Source: Margaritifera margaritifera
Taxonomy: Eukaryota > Mollusca > Bivalvia > Unionida > Margaritiferidae
Direction of reading: 5' to 3'
Assembly (NCBI GenBank): GCA_029931535.1
Contig: JAQPZY010001555.1
Span: 4,162,501 to 4,226,500, forward strand
DNA: 64,000 bases
Shown in pieces: positions 16,722 to 28,130 of this stretch. The first letter of the stretch is position 1. Every line of letters starts with the position of its first letter. The translations under genes and the position numbers were made by a program. Below the pieces are notes generated by a model. That model was not told the DNA's origin. It saw nothing but the letters and a program-made list of their open reading frames with translations, and did not search any database.

Positions 16722-19076
16722 ATGTCGGAAAAGAAAAACAGTGCTGCTACTGAGAAAAGAGCTTGCTGTGAAATCTGGAAGTTCTTATCGTACTCTCTGA
16801 CTGATATGAAGGCCGACTTGGATAACGTTTCCGGATGTAATTCTCTGCCCTATCCTACAATTTTGAGGTCGTTTCATCTGTCACGGAATTGTATGGTTTA
16901 TATCAATATGTATATGTGGTCAAAAATGTATTCGGGTTTCGTTTCTGACTAGAGCGTTACTCGGGGGTTGTTTACTTTTTTCGGCTCTGGTTATTTTGAA
17001 ATACTGAGCGCGATTCACCCCATGCTGCACGTGCAAATTGCCTGCAGTGAAAACTCACGTACCTAGCTTCTGCGCATATCTGTCACAGCTAGAGTACATA
17101 TAGAGCGAATTCTCTATAAACAAATTACACTACGACGAGTCTTGTCAGAAAGCTTACCTCTTTACGGGAGCAAAACTTCAGCTGTAGAGGTATGTGAAAT
17201 TTAAGATTGTATTCTTTATCACTATTCGTTTTATATGACATAATTGTTTCATATATTAGATGTTTTAGAATTTATTCTAAATTCTACAGAGAGTCAATAC
17301 CTAGGTCATACAACGCCATGATATTAGAAATACTATAGGCTGGTTCAAGTTAGCTATATGTTGTAACTGAACCGACGGGTATTATTTACTTATACGCAGC
17401 ATGCATTGAATGATTAATGTAATGTGTAACGAGATGTAATTCATGTGCGCGCATGCGCAACATCTATCAATACAAAGATACTAACCGTGTCATATGTACT
17501 ACACGGTTTAGTTGTTATACTTTTAGCTGTTCCTTATGTATGGTTTGGTGATGCGAAGTCACAGAACTCTGTGTGGTTTCGTGTGACGTGTACGCTGTGT
17601 CTGGTGACGTTGTTTCGGAAGAGTGTACTGGTTTTCTCGATGCGAGGGACCAAGGCTTCTCGACCAACGGGTCTGTGTTAATGTGAAGGCTCTCGAGGGA
17701 TCCTTCAACAGGCTGGGAGGGGTGGACCATGCGTGGTGGCTCCTTGACCATGGACCAGAGCGGGTGGAACCGGAGATACATCTTGGTCGTCAAACGGGCG
17801 CCACGATAGTTATATTTATTGCGTGTTCCATTTTATTGTTATCTCAATATTGCTATTTGTGCAAAATTACATTCATTCCCATTTCAATATCGCTATATGT
17901 GTGATAGATTCATAATTTCATGCATTCCCATTTCATTTTCGTTATATGAACGATATATTCATAAATTCATACATATTCCAATATCGCTTGAAGAATTGAT
18001 AAATTGATGAGTATCATATTGATAAGTGCATAAATCACATGCTTTGGTCACCCTTGGTACTTAATAAGACCTTGTTTATATTGGGGTGTAGATCATATAC
18101 TCTTATTTGTTGATTGGTGATAGGATGCTATTCACGTTTGTTTAAAATTCCATTCGTTAAATTCATCTTTGATTTTTTTCTCGTTGAGTTACTTGTTGTT
18201 GATAGTTCCATGTTAGGAACTTTATAATTTTCCTTATCTTTTTGTTATAATGGTGTCAGATTTGTTCATCTTTAAATTGCGTTTATAAATAAACATCTTA
18301 TTAACGCAGTTGCTTTCGGTGTCTTCACTAATCCAGTCCTCACCCGGCTTCATCCTGTGACATCATCATTTTAAAGATGGCAACGAATCCGTGGAAAATG
18401 AAATTCGTTCCTAAAGACCGTTGTCTGTGATTGCTGATCTGCAAGTGACTGATGCAAAGGGGACAATTGATGTAGATGCTCGATACTCAGTGGAAGATAT
18501 TTCTATTATCACGGACATTAATTCTTCAGCTGTTTTTAATATACCGAAGAATCATTTGAAGCTCAGAAAGGTTTGTGCAAGATGGGTCCCACATTTCTTG
18601 TCGACTGATCAAAAACAGACTCAGGTTGAAATCGCCAAACAGTTACTCGCCAAATATGAAAAGAGCTGGGGCGTTTGATTATCACAAGTGATGAAACATG
18701 GATTTACTTTTTTGAACCAGACTCAAGAGAAAACAATACATTTTGGATTGGAGAAAATGAGCAGAGACCACAAAATCGCTCAACGTGGTCAGCCTATCAA
18801 GACAGTTGTATACGCATTATTTTTCGAAAGGCCCGGTCGTCCAGGTACCTGTTTCTGGCTCTGCTAGTGTCACTGCACAGTCTGATGCCTCCAAAGTGTT
18901 GCCAAAGTTGTGGAACACTACCGAACCACCCGTCCGCGAACCTGTTCCAGAGGTACTCTACGACAACGCACCGGCACATAAATCCGGCGTCGTAACAGAC
19001 ATCCTGAAGGAGAATAGTATCCAAACTTTGCCACATCCTCCATACAGCCGTGATATAGCCGCAATATATTTTTGAC
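16722..19076 (+). pseudogene. mariner transposase, interrupted and degenerate
   Basis: The N-terminal helix-turn-helix part (ATEKRACCEIWKFLSYSLTD) runs to 16873. After the LTR insertion the gene resumes at 18368 with FKDGNESVENE. It continues with RWVPHFLSTDQKQTQVEIAK, TSDETWIYFFEPDS (first catalytic Asp), YDNAPAH (second Asp) and HPPYSRDIAAIYF. In that last block the expected third catalytic Asp after AP is replaced. Frame changes near 18678 and 18800 and the LTR insertion make it non-functional. Confidence 0.85.
16879..18362 (+). mobile_element. solo LTR nested in the mariner transposase
   Basis: A 1484-base insertion starts TGTCACGG and ends CCTGTGACA (inverted TGTCAC/GTGACA ends, TG...CA). 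It is flanked by a perfect 5-base duplication TCATC (16874-16878 and 18363-18367). Removing it restores the mariner reading context. It holds a CTATAAA box (17114-17120) and AATAAA (18288-18293) 69 bases before its end, the order U3-R-U5. No internal retroviral genes remain, so it is a solo LTR formed by recombination. Confidence 0.85.
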
Positions 19077-19330
19077 TGAATCCCGTTATCAAATATTCGA
19101 TGAGGGGCAGACGATCTGGTAGCCATGCTGCTGGAAGTTCAGTATTCCAGTGTATGAACAGCTTGCCAAAAAGTGAATACAAAATGGCATTTAATAATTG
19201 GATAATAAGACTGAGAATGTGTGTAGAGGTGCTTGGCGGTTACTTTGAGGGGATGTACTGACGTACTAATAGAGAACTCTGTTGTACAACACACTAATAT
19301 AATATTGAAACTTTTTAAATACTCCTCGTA

Positions 19331-21060
19331 TATATAATTTAAGTCGATTGCATAAATTTGACAATTCATATTAAGTACTCAATTCAGGTCAAATGTAAGC
19401 GGAAGACCTCGAGAAAAACACTACTAGCCTTGAGTAGGTGATCACACACATTACTAACCTTGAATGGGCGATCACAAACATTACTGGCAAAGAGTATGCA
19501 ATCACAAACATTACTAACCTTGAGTTGGCGATCAGCAATATTACTAGCCTTGAATGGGCTATCATTTACTGTGAATTCGCTTTTATTCGTGGGGTACTAA
19601 GTCCATGGTTGCTACAACTACGAATTTAAAGGGTCAACGAGTAATGATTCATCGGTGAAGACAGTTCGCAGTCTTCGTCAATCAGATGTTTATTCGCTAA
19701 TGGAATTAGCAAGGAAAACATAAGTTTTGTCCAAATCAGACCTTAATATTCATGAAAAAGAGCAAATTACAGTCCTCTGGAGAGAGGAATACAAATCAAG
19801 TGTGTAACAAGTAAAATAATAAAATGAGTACGTTAATTTTACAACAAGTAAAATAGGTTTCCAAATATTTTAATGTTCATAAGTACCGATCTATATTGTT
19901 GTGGATGTAGTGAATGACGTCCCACTTTGCTAACTTGACCGACTTTCTTAAAGGTACAACCAATTTTGAATTGAAGATAAACCTAATTTATCACAGAGTT
20001 CATAAATACTGTACTCCATAATCTGTTAACAGCTGATCTTTGTAATCGATCTAGCATATCCACCTGTGTTCAGTTTTAATAACCATTGAATCCCATAGCT
20101 TTGCGGAATGGATCTGGCAAGTAAAAGTCTTTTAAGGTTTGTTAAATGTACCTGTTTTACATCTAATTGTAAAGTCAGAAAAAAACAGATACAACAGATC
20201 AACAACCTTACGGAAACTTTGTTCCAGTCGATGAATCACGACAAATATAAGAATGCATGAATGCAAGACACCTCTTTCCTGCAATGTCACTTTAGGCGGA
20301 AAAAAATAGGAGACTTTCAAACCCACGAGATGTACTATTTTACAATAGTATGTATTTGTTTACTTTCTGTATTTTGAATTACATATACGCCCTTAGATAT
20401 ATGTTGCATAGTGGCTGAAATTATATTTATGTGGTGTTAAAATTTGCTTCAAGTCTGTGTGCGTATGTGTGTGTCCGACTCTATATTATTGTGAAATCTA
20501 AGTACTGCCTCGCCAAACGTTACCCTCCAGAATTATTTCAGAATTATTCTCAGAATTACTTTTTATTAATTTTCAGTCTAGATGTTTCTACTTTTACCTC
20601 CCTATGGAAATCAATTTTACCTACAAAAGCACCGTTATTGCCTTATGCAGATTTTTGCAAAAACTCTTGAATATGAATATAATTAATATCCATTAAAAGC
20701 TGAATCAGACCAATATAGTACATTCTGAAGATAATCGATATAATAAATTGTCTGCATTTGCTTAGATTCCCTGTGAAACTTTTACAATGGAGGCATATTT
20801 TATAAATCAGAAGGTGAAATTGGAACATTGCATAGTCCTTAAATCTTCTCGAAGACTAGACTTTAGATAAATACAGTTCTATTGGAGCACACTAGACTAA
20901 AGTGAATACAAACAGACCTTTACAATTAGAATTTAAATGTTTACTACAATTGTATATCTCAATATCACTTTAGCCTATTCGCTAGATGTATTATTATGTA
21001 AACATTTCATTTGTCATTTTATTAATTACATTGTTCGTTCCTAATGTGTTATAATCCAGT
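19331..21060. repeat. repeat unit 1, remainder
   Basis: Blocks in order: 30-base minisatellite (19420-19569); a CAAGTAAAATAGGTT segment (19840-20090); one copy of AATCAGACCAATATAGTAC (about 20703-20722); and CATTTTATTAATTACATTG (about 21015). The same order recurs in units 2 and 3. No gene was recognised in it. Confidence 0.6.
19420..19569. repeat. 30-base minisatellite, 5 copies
   Basis: Exact 30-base period; unit core ATTACTAGCCTTGAATGGGC GATCACAAAC. It has a sister array at 23004-23272. Confidence 0.8.
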
Positions 21061-21748
21061 AACGTATATGAAGAAACAATAATAGTATACATGTGGTTCA
21101 GTATCTGGAGATAATAGCGTTGACATTAGGGCCAAGTATCTGTACGGGTCATAGCAGAGATCAGAGGGTCATTGGCGAAGAGAAATATTATAGATAGGGT
21201 CCTGTGTGTAAGCTGGTTATAACAGTAATCAGAGGACCTTTTGTCAATTGACATTAATTTGCCAGCGATTATTATTTGTTTCTTTTCAACATTGAGTTTA
21301 TCTCAAGTGTGTAACCAGTAAAATAATAAACTTAGTACGTTAATTTGACGACAAGTAAAATAGGTTTGCAAATATGGTAATGTTCATAAATACCGACCTA
21401 TATCGGCATGCATGTAGTGACTACCGTCCGACTTTGCAACTTTTACCTACTTTCTAAAAGTTAGGACCAATTTTGAATTGAGGAGAAACCTAATTTATCA
21501 CAGAGTTTATAAATGCTGTACTGCATAATCTGTTAACAGCTGATCTTTGTAATCAATCTATCATATGCACCTATTTATATTTTAATAATAGACACAAATT
21601 TAAAAATATGCTTGATACACAGTGCTCTTCGTCATTTCCGCTTGACACGAGTAAACGAATCTTAGTGGGTTTTAATCCTAATAACACGCAATACAAAGAT
21701 ACGAGGTCTTCCCGGGCGCTTTATTTTTCGTTGGGCTCTTGTTTCTTC

Positions 21749-22349
21749 AAATTGAATCAGACCAATATAGTACCTTTTAGATACAATCCTTATAATAAAT
21801 TTAATCAGATCAATATATTACCGTCTAGAGACAATCCTTATCATAAATTAAATCAGACCAATATAGTACCTTCGAGAGACAATCCTTGTAATAAATTGAA
21901 TCAGACCAATAAATTACCGTCTAGTGACAATCCTTATCATAAATTAAATCAGACCAATATAGTACCTTCGAGAGACAATCCTTGTAATAAATTGAATCAG
22001 ACAAATATAGTACCTTCGAGAGACAAACCTTGTAATAAATTGAATCAGACCAATATAGTACCTTTTAGATACAATCCTTGTAATAAATTTAATCAGACCA
22101 ATATAGTACCTTTTAGATACAATCCTTATAATAAATTGAATCAGACCAATATAGTACCTTTTAGATACAATCCTTGTAATAAATTGAATCAGACCAATAT
22201 AGTACCTTTTAGATACAATCCTTGTAATAAATTGAATCAGACCAATATAGCACCTATGAGAGACAATCCTTATAATAAATATATTACAATAATTTGTAAT
22301 AAATTGAATCAGACCAATATAGTACCTTCTAAAGACAATCCTTGTAATA
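21749..22349 (+). repeat. 48-base minisatellite, 12 copies, open in one frame
   Basis: A 48-base unit (core AATCAGACCAATATAGTACC) repeated 12 times, one copy with a 24-base insertion. Because 48 is a multiple of 3 it creates a 289-codon open frame (21608-22477) with a 16-residue period (NQTNIVPFRYNPCNKL and variants). Units 1 and 3 have a single copy at the same place, so it is an expansion in unit 2. I do not call it a gene. Confidence 0.85.
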
Positions 22350-22636
22350 CATTTTCTGCATTTGCTTGGCTTCTCTGTGAAACTTTTACAACAAGAGAAG
22401 TATATTTTACCAGTCAGAAAGTGAAATTAGAGCATTGCAAAGTTCTTAAGTTTTCGCGAAGACGCGATTTTAAATAAATACAATTCTATTGCATCACAGA
22501 AGACTAAAGGGAACACAAACTGACTCTTACAATTAGAGTTTAAATGTTTACTACGATTGTATATCTCTATATCACTTTAGCCTATTTGCTATATGTATTA
22601 ATATGTAAGCATTTCATTTGTCATTTTATTATTACA

Positions 22637-22665
22637 TTGTTCATTCTAATAAATTCCGTCAAAAA
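22637..22665 (-). pseudogene. relic of the carotenoid oxygenase 3' end
   Basis: On the minus strand this reads VFDGIY then stop, followed by AATAAA-like sequence, matching the last codons FFDGLY-stop and 3' flank at 25320. It suggests that repeat unit 2 includes a copy of the gene's 3' end. Confidence 0.45.
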
Positions 22666-22760
22666 CCATTACTTTCGTGGATTTTCTGGATTTGCGTGGA
22701 AGTGGATGTTCTCCTAACATGTTATAATCCAGTAGCGTATTAGAAGAAGATATAATATTT

Positions 22761-25299
22761 TACATGTAGTTCAGTGTCTGGGCGGGTTATACGATTGTTT
22801 CGATGGACATTCGTCTAGAGACAATATTATTGCAACCAACTCGGTTTGATTGATAGTGACTTCCCACAACGATGGAAAATCGACAAATGAATAATACACT
22901 GAAATAAATATATGGATAGGTTATGGATAAAAGCTCCATAGTGTAATAGCAGCTGTTTAATAATGATCTTGAAGGCAATGAAGTAAGAATACACGGAGAA
23001 AAACACTACTAGCCTTGAATGGTCAATCACAAACATTATTAGCCTTGATAGGGCGATCACAAACATTACTAACCCTGAGTAGGCGATCACCAACATGACT
23101 AGCCTTGAGTCGGCGAGCACCAACATTACTAGCCTTGAATGGGCGATTACCATCATTACTAGCCTTGAATGGGCGATCACCAACAATACTAGCCTTGAAT
23201 GGACAATCACCAACATTACTGGACTTGAGTCGGCAATCACCAATATAGTTAGCCTTGAGTGGGCGATCATTTACTTTGAATTCACTTGTATACGTGGAAT
23301 ATCAATTTTCACGGATTAAACGGTTGCTACAACTACGATATGAAAGAGCCAACGATTAATTATCCATCCGTGGAGACAATAACATAATCTTTATCCATTA
23401 GATGCATATTCACCAATGGCAGTGCAAATGAAAAAAAAGCATAATCAAAAACTGATACACACACACAAACAAACAGACAAACACAAAAAATGGTCAGTGC
23501 TCTGGAAAGAGGAATGCGAATCAAGTTTATAACTAATAAAGTAATAAACTTTGTTCATTCATTTTACGACAAGTAAAATAGGTTTGTAGATATTGTAATG
23601 TTCATTTGTACCGACTGATATCGTTATGAATATGATGAATGACGTCCGACTTTGCAGCCGTGACTACTTGTTAAAATGTAGGATTCATTTCCAATGTAAG
23701 AAAAATGACTAGTATATCAAACAGTTCATAAATACTGTACTCTGGTAACAGCTGAACTTTGTAATCTGTCCCTCATATCTACATATTCACGTTACAATAT
23801 AGAAACACATTTAAAACTATGTTTGATATTCAGAGTAATTAGTCATTTCCGTTTGAGACGAGTAACCTAATTTAAATGGGTTTCAATCATGACAACCGAC
23901 ACTGGAAGATGCAATATCATCCATCATGCTTTATTTGTCTCTGGCTCTTATTTTTTTTATCTAATCCATAAACAAGAAAGAGAGAGAGAGGAGGGGATGG
24001 GGGGTGGTTAGATAGTACATGAATGGATAGATTAAACTATGGTGCAGATTTGTGCAGTATCGTTCCTACCTTTACAAGTTATCTTGCACTGTCTTCCGTT
24101 TTAATAATGAGTGAATCCCAGGGCATGACACAATAGATCTGGCAATCAGAAGTCTCTTAAGGCATTCTAAATTTGCTTGAATAGTATCTAATTGTAAAGT
24201 CAGAAAAATACATATGTGATTAAACTGGGACTTTCTCTGCTGAAACTACGAATAAGCAACTTTAGGGAATTATGTCCCTCTTTCCAGCAATGTCACTTTA
24301 ATGAATAAAACAGCAAAATTTTATACTCACGAAATTTATTATTTTACAATATTTACGTATGTTATTAGTTTGTTATTGTAAACTACATATACGTCTTTAC
24401 ATATATATTGCATTGTGGCTGCAGTTATTTGTTAAGCGGTGTTAAGAATTGATTTAAAGTCTCAAATCAGCAACGCTTGTTCTATAGAAAATCTGCGTGC
24501 ATTTTGGCTTGTGTGTTTTGCACGGCTTTATTTTTACGGTAGTGGAAAACGGCAATATTCGAAAGAAAAATAAGCGAATTTTCGGTCCTTAGTAAAAATA
24601 GGACATTAATATTTCATCTTGGTCCCAAGATGTCGCACTTGTGAATATTCCCCTCCACGCGTGCAAGTGTTTCTGTGTGTGTCCACCTCATTTTTGATTA
24701 TGAAATCAAAGCACTGCCAAACCGCAAAATGTTGATGTCGCCATGTTGGAAAATGTTACGCTCCCTAATAAATTCAGAATTGTTCCTCAGTAGTACTTTT
24801 GAACCATTTCCAGTTTCCATGGTTCCTCTCAATGGAAATTAATTTCACCTGTCAAGGCACCATTGTTGTCTTCTGCAGATTTTTTGCAAACATCTTCAAC
24901 TTTTAGCTTTGTGCTTTTAGCGGCTGCTGTTTCATGGAGAAGCAGTTCGAGAACAATTTGAGTATAACTAATATCCAATGAAAGTTGCATCAGACCAATA
25001 TAGTACATTCTAACGATATATTTAATAAATTGTCTACGTTTGCTAAGCTTCCCTATGAAACAATTACAAGAAGGGAGGTATATTTTAATAATCAGAAAGT
25101 GAAATTGGAACATTACATAGTCCTGTAATTTTCGCAAAGACACGATTTTACATGAACGCAATTCAGCTAGAGAACAGAATGCTGAAGAGGAGACAAATTT
25201 ACATCTAAAATTAGAGTTGAAATGTTTCCGAGTTTGGACCTCTTTATCACTTTAACCATTTCGGTACGTGTATTAATATTTTAACATTTCATTAGTCAT
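22761..25299. repeat. repeat unit 3, abutting the carotenoid oxygenase 3' end
   Basis: Blocks: GCTCCATAGTGTAATAGC (22930), 30-base minisatellite (23004-23272), CAAGTAAAATAGGTT segment (23570-23790), single AATCAGACC-like unit (24987), CATTTTATTATTACATTG (25297). Between 23800 and 24960 there is nothing else recognised except a run of GA-rich sequence near 23970. The unit ends at the poly(A) signal of the host gene. Confidence 0.6.
23004..23272. repeat. 30-base minisatellite, about 9 copies
   Basis: Same 30-base unit as 19420-19569 (TAGCCTTGAATGGGCGATCA), more copies. Open in several frames only because 30 is a multiple of 3. Confidence 0.8.
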
Positions 25300-25305
25300 T
25301 TTATT
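25300..25305 (-). promoter_or_regulatory. poly(A) signal of the carotenoid oxygenase gene
   Basis: AATAAA on the minus strand, 15 bases after the TAG stop at 25320-25322. Very short 3' untranslated region if used. Confidence 0.5.
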
Positions 25306-25319
25306 ATTACATTGATAAT

Positions 25320-26690
25320 CTAATAAAGTCCGTCAAAGAACCGTCCATGAGTCGCAAACGGGTTACTGGTAGGAAGGATGGATTTAGCAATGAGGGTCAG
25401 GTCCGTTGCATTAAAAATGGTGAAGGTGGTTTTCCGAGTTTGTGTGTCGAGCATAGGAAGGAGTAGGACCCCGTCATCCTCCCTGCTGGCTTCGGGGGTC
25501 GGGAAGAACCAGGGCTCTGTCAGATATGTGTACGGCTGGCTCCAGTACGCGTCTCCAGCCCCGGTACACACGTCTTTCTTTACCAGAGCCATGTGTAGAT
25601 AATCCTCCCCGTCCATGTTGTACGTTATGCCGTACGCGTAGCAGTACTTATTCGAGCGGACCTTCTCGTTGATGATTGGGAAGTCGAGATGATCCGCCAA
25701 ATGATTTCTGGATGGAGACCGGAATAAAGATACCTCTACGGTGTTTTTTGTGAGATCAAGTTTGTAGCGCCTCAGATCTGCAGGCACTTGCTTGGCTCTT
25801 GCCGAAGGATCTGACAGTATGCTCAAATCAAACATATGCATCATTCCAGTGTCATTGTAAGTGGTGATATCAAGAAAGATTGTGTCATCTTCATTTTCAT
25901 ACGCGTTGACTGTGTGGAAGAAAAATATGGCATCTGTTTTCAGAATTTGTATTTTACCAGTTTTTATATTAATGACATACATTGTAGTTCCTGCATTCGG
26001 GTCCCATTCAAACACATCCAGTGCCGTGAAAGTTTTAAACGCTTTGATGGGATCCACGAAAAATGGCATGCCAATAATAACTGCGTAATTCTCAGTAAGT
26101 CCAAAGGAATGCATGTATGGAACCCTGTCAACGTCAAAGTTTACAATCTCTTCTCTTTCATGGACAGACTTTGCTTTTATTAGCTTTATCTTACTCTTTG
26201 TCTCTGGCATAGCGCTCGCGAGAGTTACGAACGTAATGAACGAATTCTTCCTATATTCCGGTAACGGATGTGCCGTACTCAGCATGATTATCTTCTCCAG
26301 CGTGGTGGCATTAGGTACTTTGGGTTTGATATCTTCAACTGTTAAGAGAGATTTTGGATCGAACTCGTAACAGTTCCAGTAGTCGCTGACAGCAACGTAA
26401 CTTCCTTCAGGGTAGAGATAAACGTTGACATTCATGTTGTCTGCGCCATTTATTATGGATTCCATTTTTTCTTGGAGGTTAAATGGGGGAGTCGTACCGT
26501 CCAGTGTCATGTATGGAGCTATATCATTTTTGGCAAGAGATTGGTTGTACGATTTTGAACTGATAAGCCTTGTAGAGAATAATGCATTTCCGTTTCCAGT
26601 AAACTTCCAACTGGACAATTTGGCATAAGCATCCAGTATACTTCTAAATTTTCTTTCTCCAAATTCGAATCTCCCCAATCCATTTTTTAT
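25320..26690 (-). CDS. carotenoid cleavage oxygenase, exon 2
   Basis: 456 codons plus stop. The acceptor TTTTACAG lies just before 26690, and the exon opens IKNGLGRFEFGERKF, matching the NG.G.FE.G block of the BCO/RPE65 family. Joined to exon 1 (phase 0) the protein has 518 residues. Four iron-ligand histidines are in place: TAHPL (His203), MHSFG (His256), FHTVNAYE (His321) and THGRF (His510). The acidic block EPWFFPTPEASREDDGV is also kept. The enzyme would be a seven-bladed propeller dioxygenase that cleaves carotenoids or related polyenes. No frameshift or stop is visible, so the gene is probably functional. The closest family branch (BCO1, BCO2 or invertebrate-specific) cannot be decided here. 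Confidence 0.9.
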   Translation of the reverse strand: MKNGLGRFEFGERKFRSILDAYAKLSSWKFTGNGNALFSTRLISSKSYNQSLAKNDIAPYMTLDGTTPPFNLQEKMESIINGADNMNVNVYLYPEGSYVAVSDYWNCYEFDPKSLLTVEDIKPKVPNATTLEKIIMLSTAHPLPEYRKNSFITFVTLASAMPETKSKIKLIKAKSVHEREEIVNFDVDRVPYMHSFGLTENYAVIIGMPFFVDPIKAFKTFTALDVFEWDPNAGTTMYVINIKTGKIQILKTDAIFFFHTVNAYENEDDTIFLDITTYNDTGMMHMFDLSILSDPSARAKQVPADLRRYKLDLTKNTVEVSLFRSPSRNHLADHLDFPIINEKVRSNKYCYAYGITYNMDGEDYLHMALVKKDVCTGAGDAYWSQPYTYLTEPWFFPTPEASREDDGVLLLPMLDTQTRKTTFTIFNATDLTLIAKSILPTSNPFATHGRFFDGLY

Positions 26691-26784
26691 CTGTAAAATA
26701 AGGAGAATGAACTTAAATTTGCAAGAAGTTACCTACAAGAATGAGTTAGACTTAAAGGGTTTCTTTCGATATTTTTACATTTTT

Positions 26785-26995
26785 ATCCTGGCTGTAGCAT
26801 TCCAAATATTCAAAGCTATACTAACAAGTACATTTGTATCCTGTCTGCAGCATTCCAAGTATTCAAAGCTATACTAACAAGTACATTTGTATCCTGGCTG
26901 TAGCATTCCAAATATTTCAAAGCTATAATAACAAGTACATTTGTATCCTGGCTGTAGCATTCCAAATATTCAAAGCTATAATAACAAGTACACAA
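26785..26995. repeat. 53-54-base tandem repeat, 4 copies, in intron
   Basis: Copies begin with ATCCTGGCTGTAGCATTCC at 26785, 26838, 26891 and 26945. They start about 90 bases upstream of the splice acceptor. Confidence 0.85.
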
Positions 26996-27091
26996 AGCCA
27001 GATCATCGACACCCTGCTTATTCTCCTGTAAACAGAGCGAGAATAAAGGTTTGCTCTCTATGTATATTTTCTGTAACCACTCGAAACCTAA

Positions 27092-27176
27092 GAGTGTGTG
27101 ACGTCAGAGGAAGGTTACTGAGTCAGTGAATGCCGCATTCACTGAATCAGACTCCCTCCTCTGACGTCACACACTC
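27092..27176. repeat. 85-base palindrome (hairpin) with two TGACGTCA sites
   Basis: Outer arms GAGTGTGTGACGTCAG (27092-27107) and CTGACGTCACACACTC (27161-27176) are perfect inverted repeats. The inner core GTGAATGC/GCATTCAC (27126-27142) also pairs. Each arm has a TGACGTCA octamer. Looks like a foldback or MITE core. Confidence 0.8.
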
Positions 27177-27660
27177 AGTGGGTGAGTATTTAAGAATGCA
27201 TTATATGTTGCCCAGGGTTAAAAACAAATCTTTTTAATAAAATAACAAACAGTACCACTCTTGAATACTGCCTTAATTACAGATATAATTTATCATGCAA
27301 ATAATGTATCAGACACTGACCTTTATGGCAATTAAATCACCTGAGAACACCCACATCTTATTGGGGTTTTTTTCTATATATTAACAGCCATATGCAAGCA
27401 CCAGTGCTCATATGCATGCTTTTTGAAAAATATCCATAAATATTTATGTGTCACATTTATAATTGTTTATTTCGATATCCAATAATTAACACTCACTAAT
27501 ATTCTTTTTAATACCTTGTATAGATTCCCAATGAAAGTTTTCGTTATACTGATTTGACAATGATGGTTGTTGACTTTCTTGAGGAAGGAATCATTAATTG
27601 TGATCAAAAGTCATTTTCCCAGTGTACTGATAGTATTAGTGCAAATGAACTTGCATTTTA

Positions 27661-27661
27661 C

Positions 27662-27700
<39 letters not shown>
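27661..27700. repeat. CA microsatellite
   Basis: (CA)n with one TATA interruption. Confidence 0.9.
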
Positions 27701-27707
<7 letters not shown>

Positions 27708-27939
27708 GTCTTCGAACTCTAAGATAAGAAAATAGCTTGATGATAGTCTGTGTTTTGGTCCACTTTTTCAGATGTGTTTTAGAATTACATCGTGTTGATG
27801 TCAAATTTAATCAATCGGCACAAGAAAAGAAAAGAAAGAAAGACGGACAAAAAGAATGAACAGTTTGTAAGTTAACTCGTGTGACAACAACCTCTAAATA
27901 TGAAAATTATTGTAAAACCCAAACGACCATGGTGTAAGC

Positions 27940-28130
27940 TATTGAAAGCGTACATGATGATATTGGTGAAGATGATGATTATTAAAATTAGGTTATGATA
28001 ATGACGACAATAATAATAATAATAACAATAACAACAACAGCAACCAACAACAATAAGAACCATTATGGTATAGCTGTAACTATGATCAGCATCATCGTCA
28101 TCATCATCATCATCGTCATCATTTCGTAAA
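27940..28130. repeat. AAT/AAC and ATC trinucleotide-rich stretch
   Basis: Runs of AATAATAAT, AACAAC and CATCATCGTCATC separated by unique sequence. Confidence 0.75.

Larger units (their letters stand above)
16522..19328 (+). mobile_element. mariner (Tc1/mariner) element with TA target duplication, split by a solo LTR
   Basis: Terminal inverted repeats match over about 28 bases: left CGAGGGGGTATTTGAAAAG, right (reverse complement) CGAGGAGTATTTAAAAAG. Both are flanked by TA (16520-16521, 19329-19330), the usual mariner target. Without the 1.48-kb LTR insertion the element is about 1.3 kb, the standard mariner size. Its transposase gene is decayed. Confidence 0.85.
21061..22760. repeat. repeat unit 2 with expanded 48-base array
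   Basis: Same block order as unit 1 but lacking the 30-base minisatellite. The CAAGTAAAATAGGTT segment is at 21345-21570 and the array at 21749-22349. It ends with TTTATTATTACATTG, followed by a stretch (22637-22665) resembling the last codons of the carotenoid oxygenase. Confidence 0.6.

Noticed and set aside
19420..23272. Regular 30-base repeats as a possible CRISPR array
   Set aside because: Units are directly adjacent with no unique spacers, in an animal-type genome; ordinary minisatellites.
25378..26628. Plus-strand ORFs opposite the carotenoid oxygenase exon
   Set aside because: Antisense frames of a well-supported exon with splice sites and conserved ligands.
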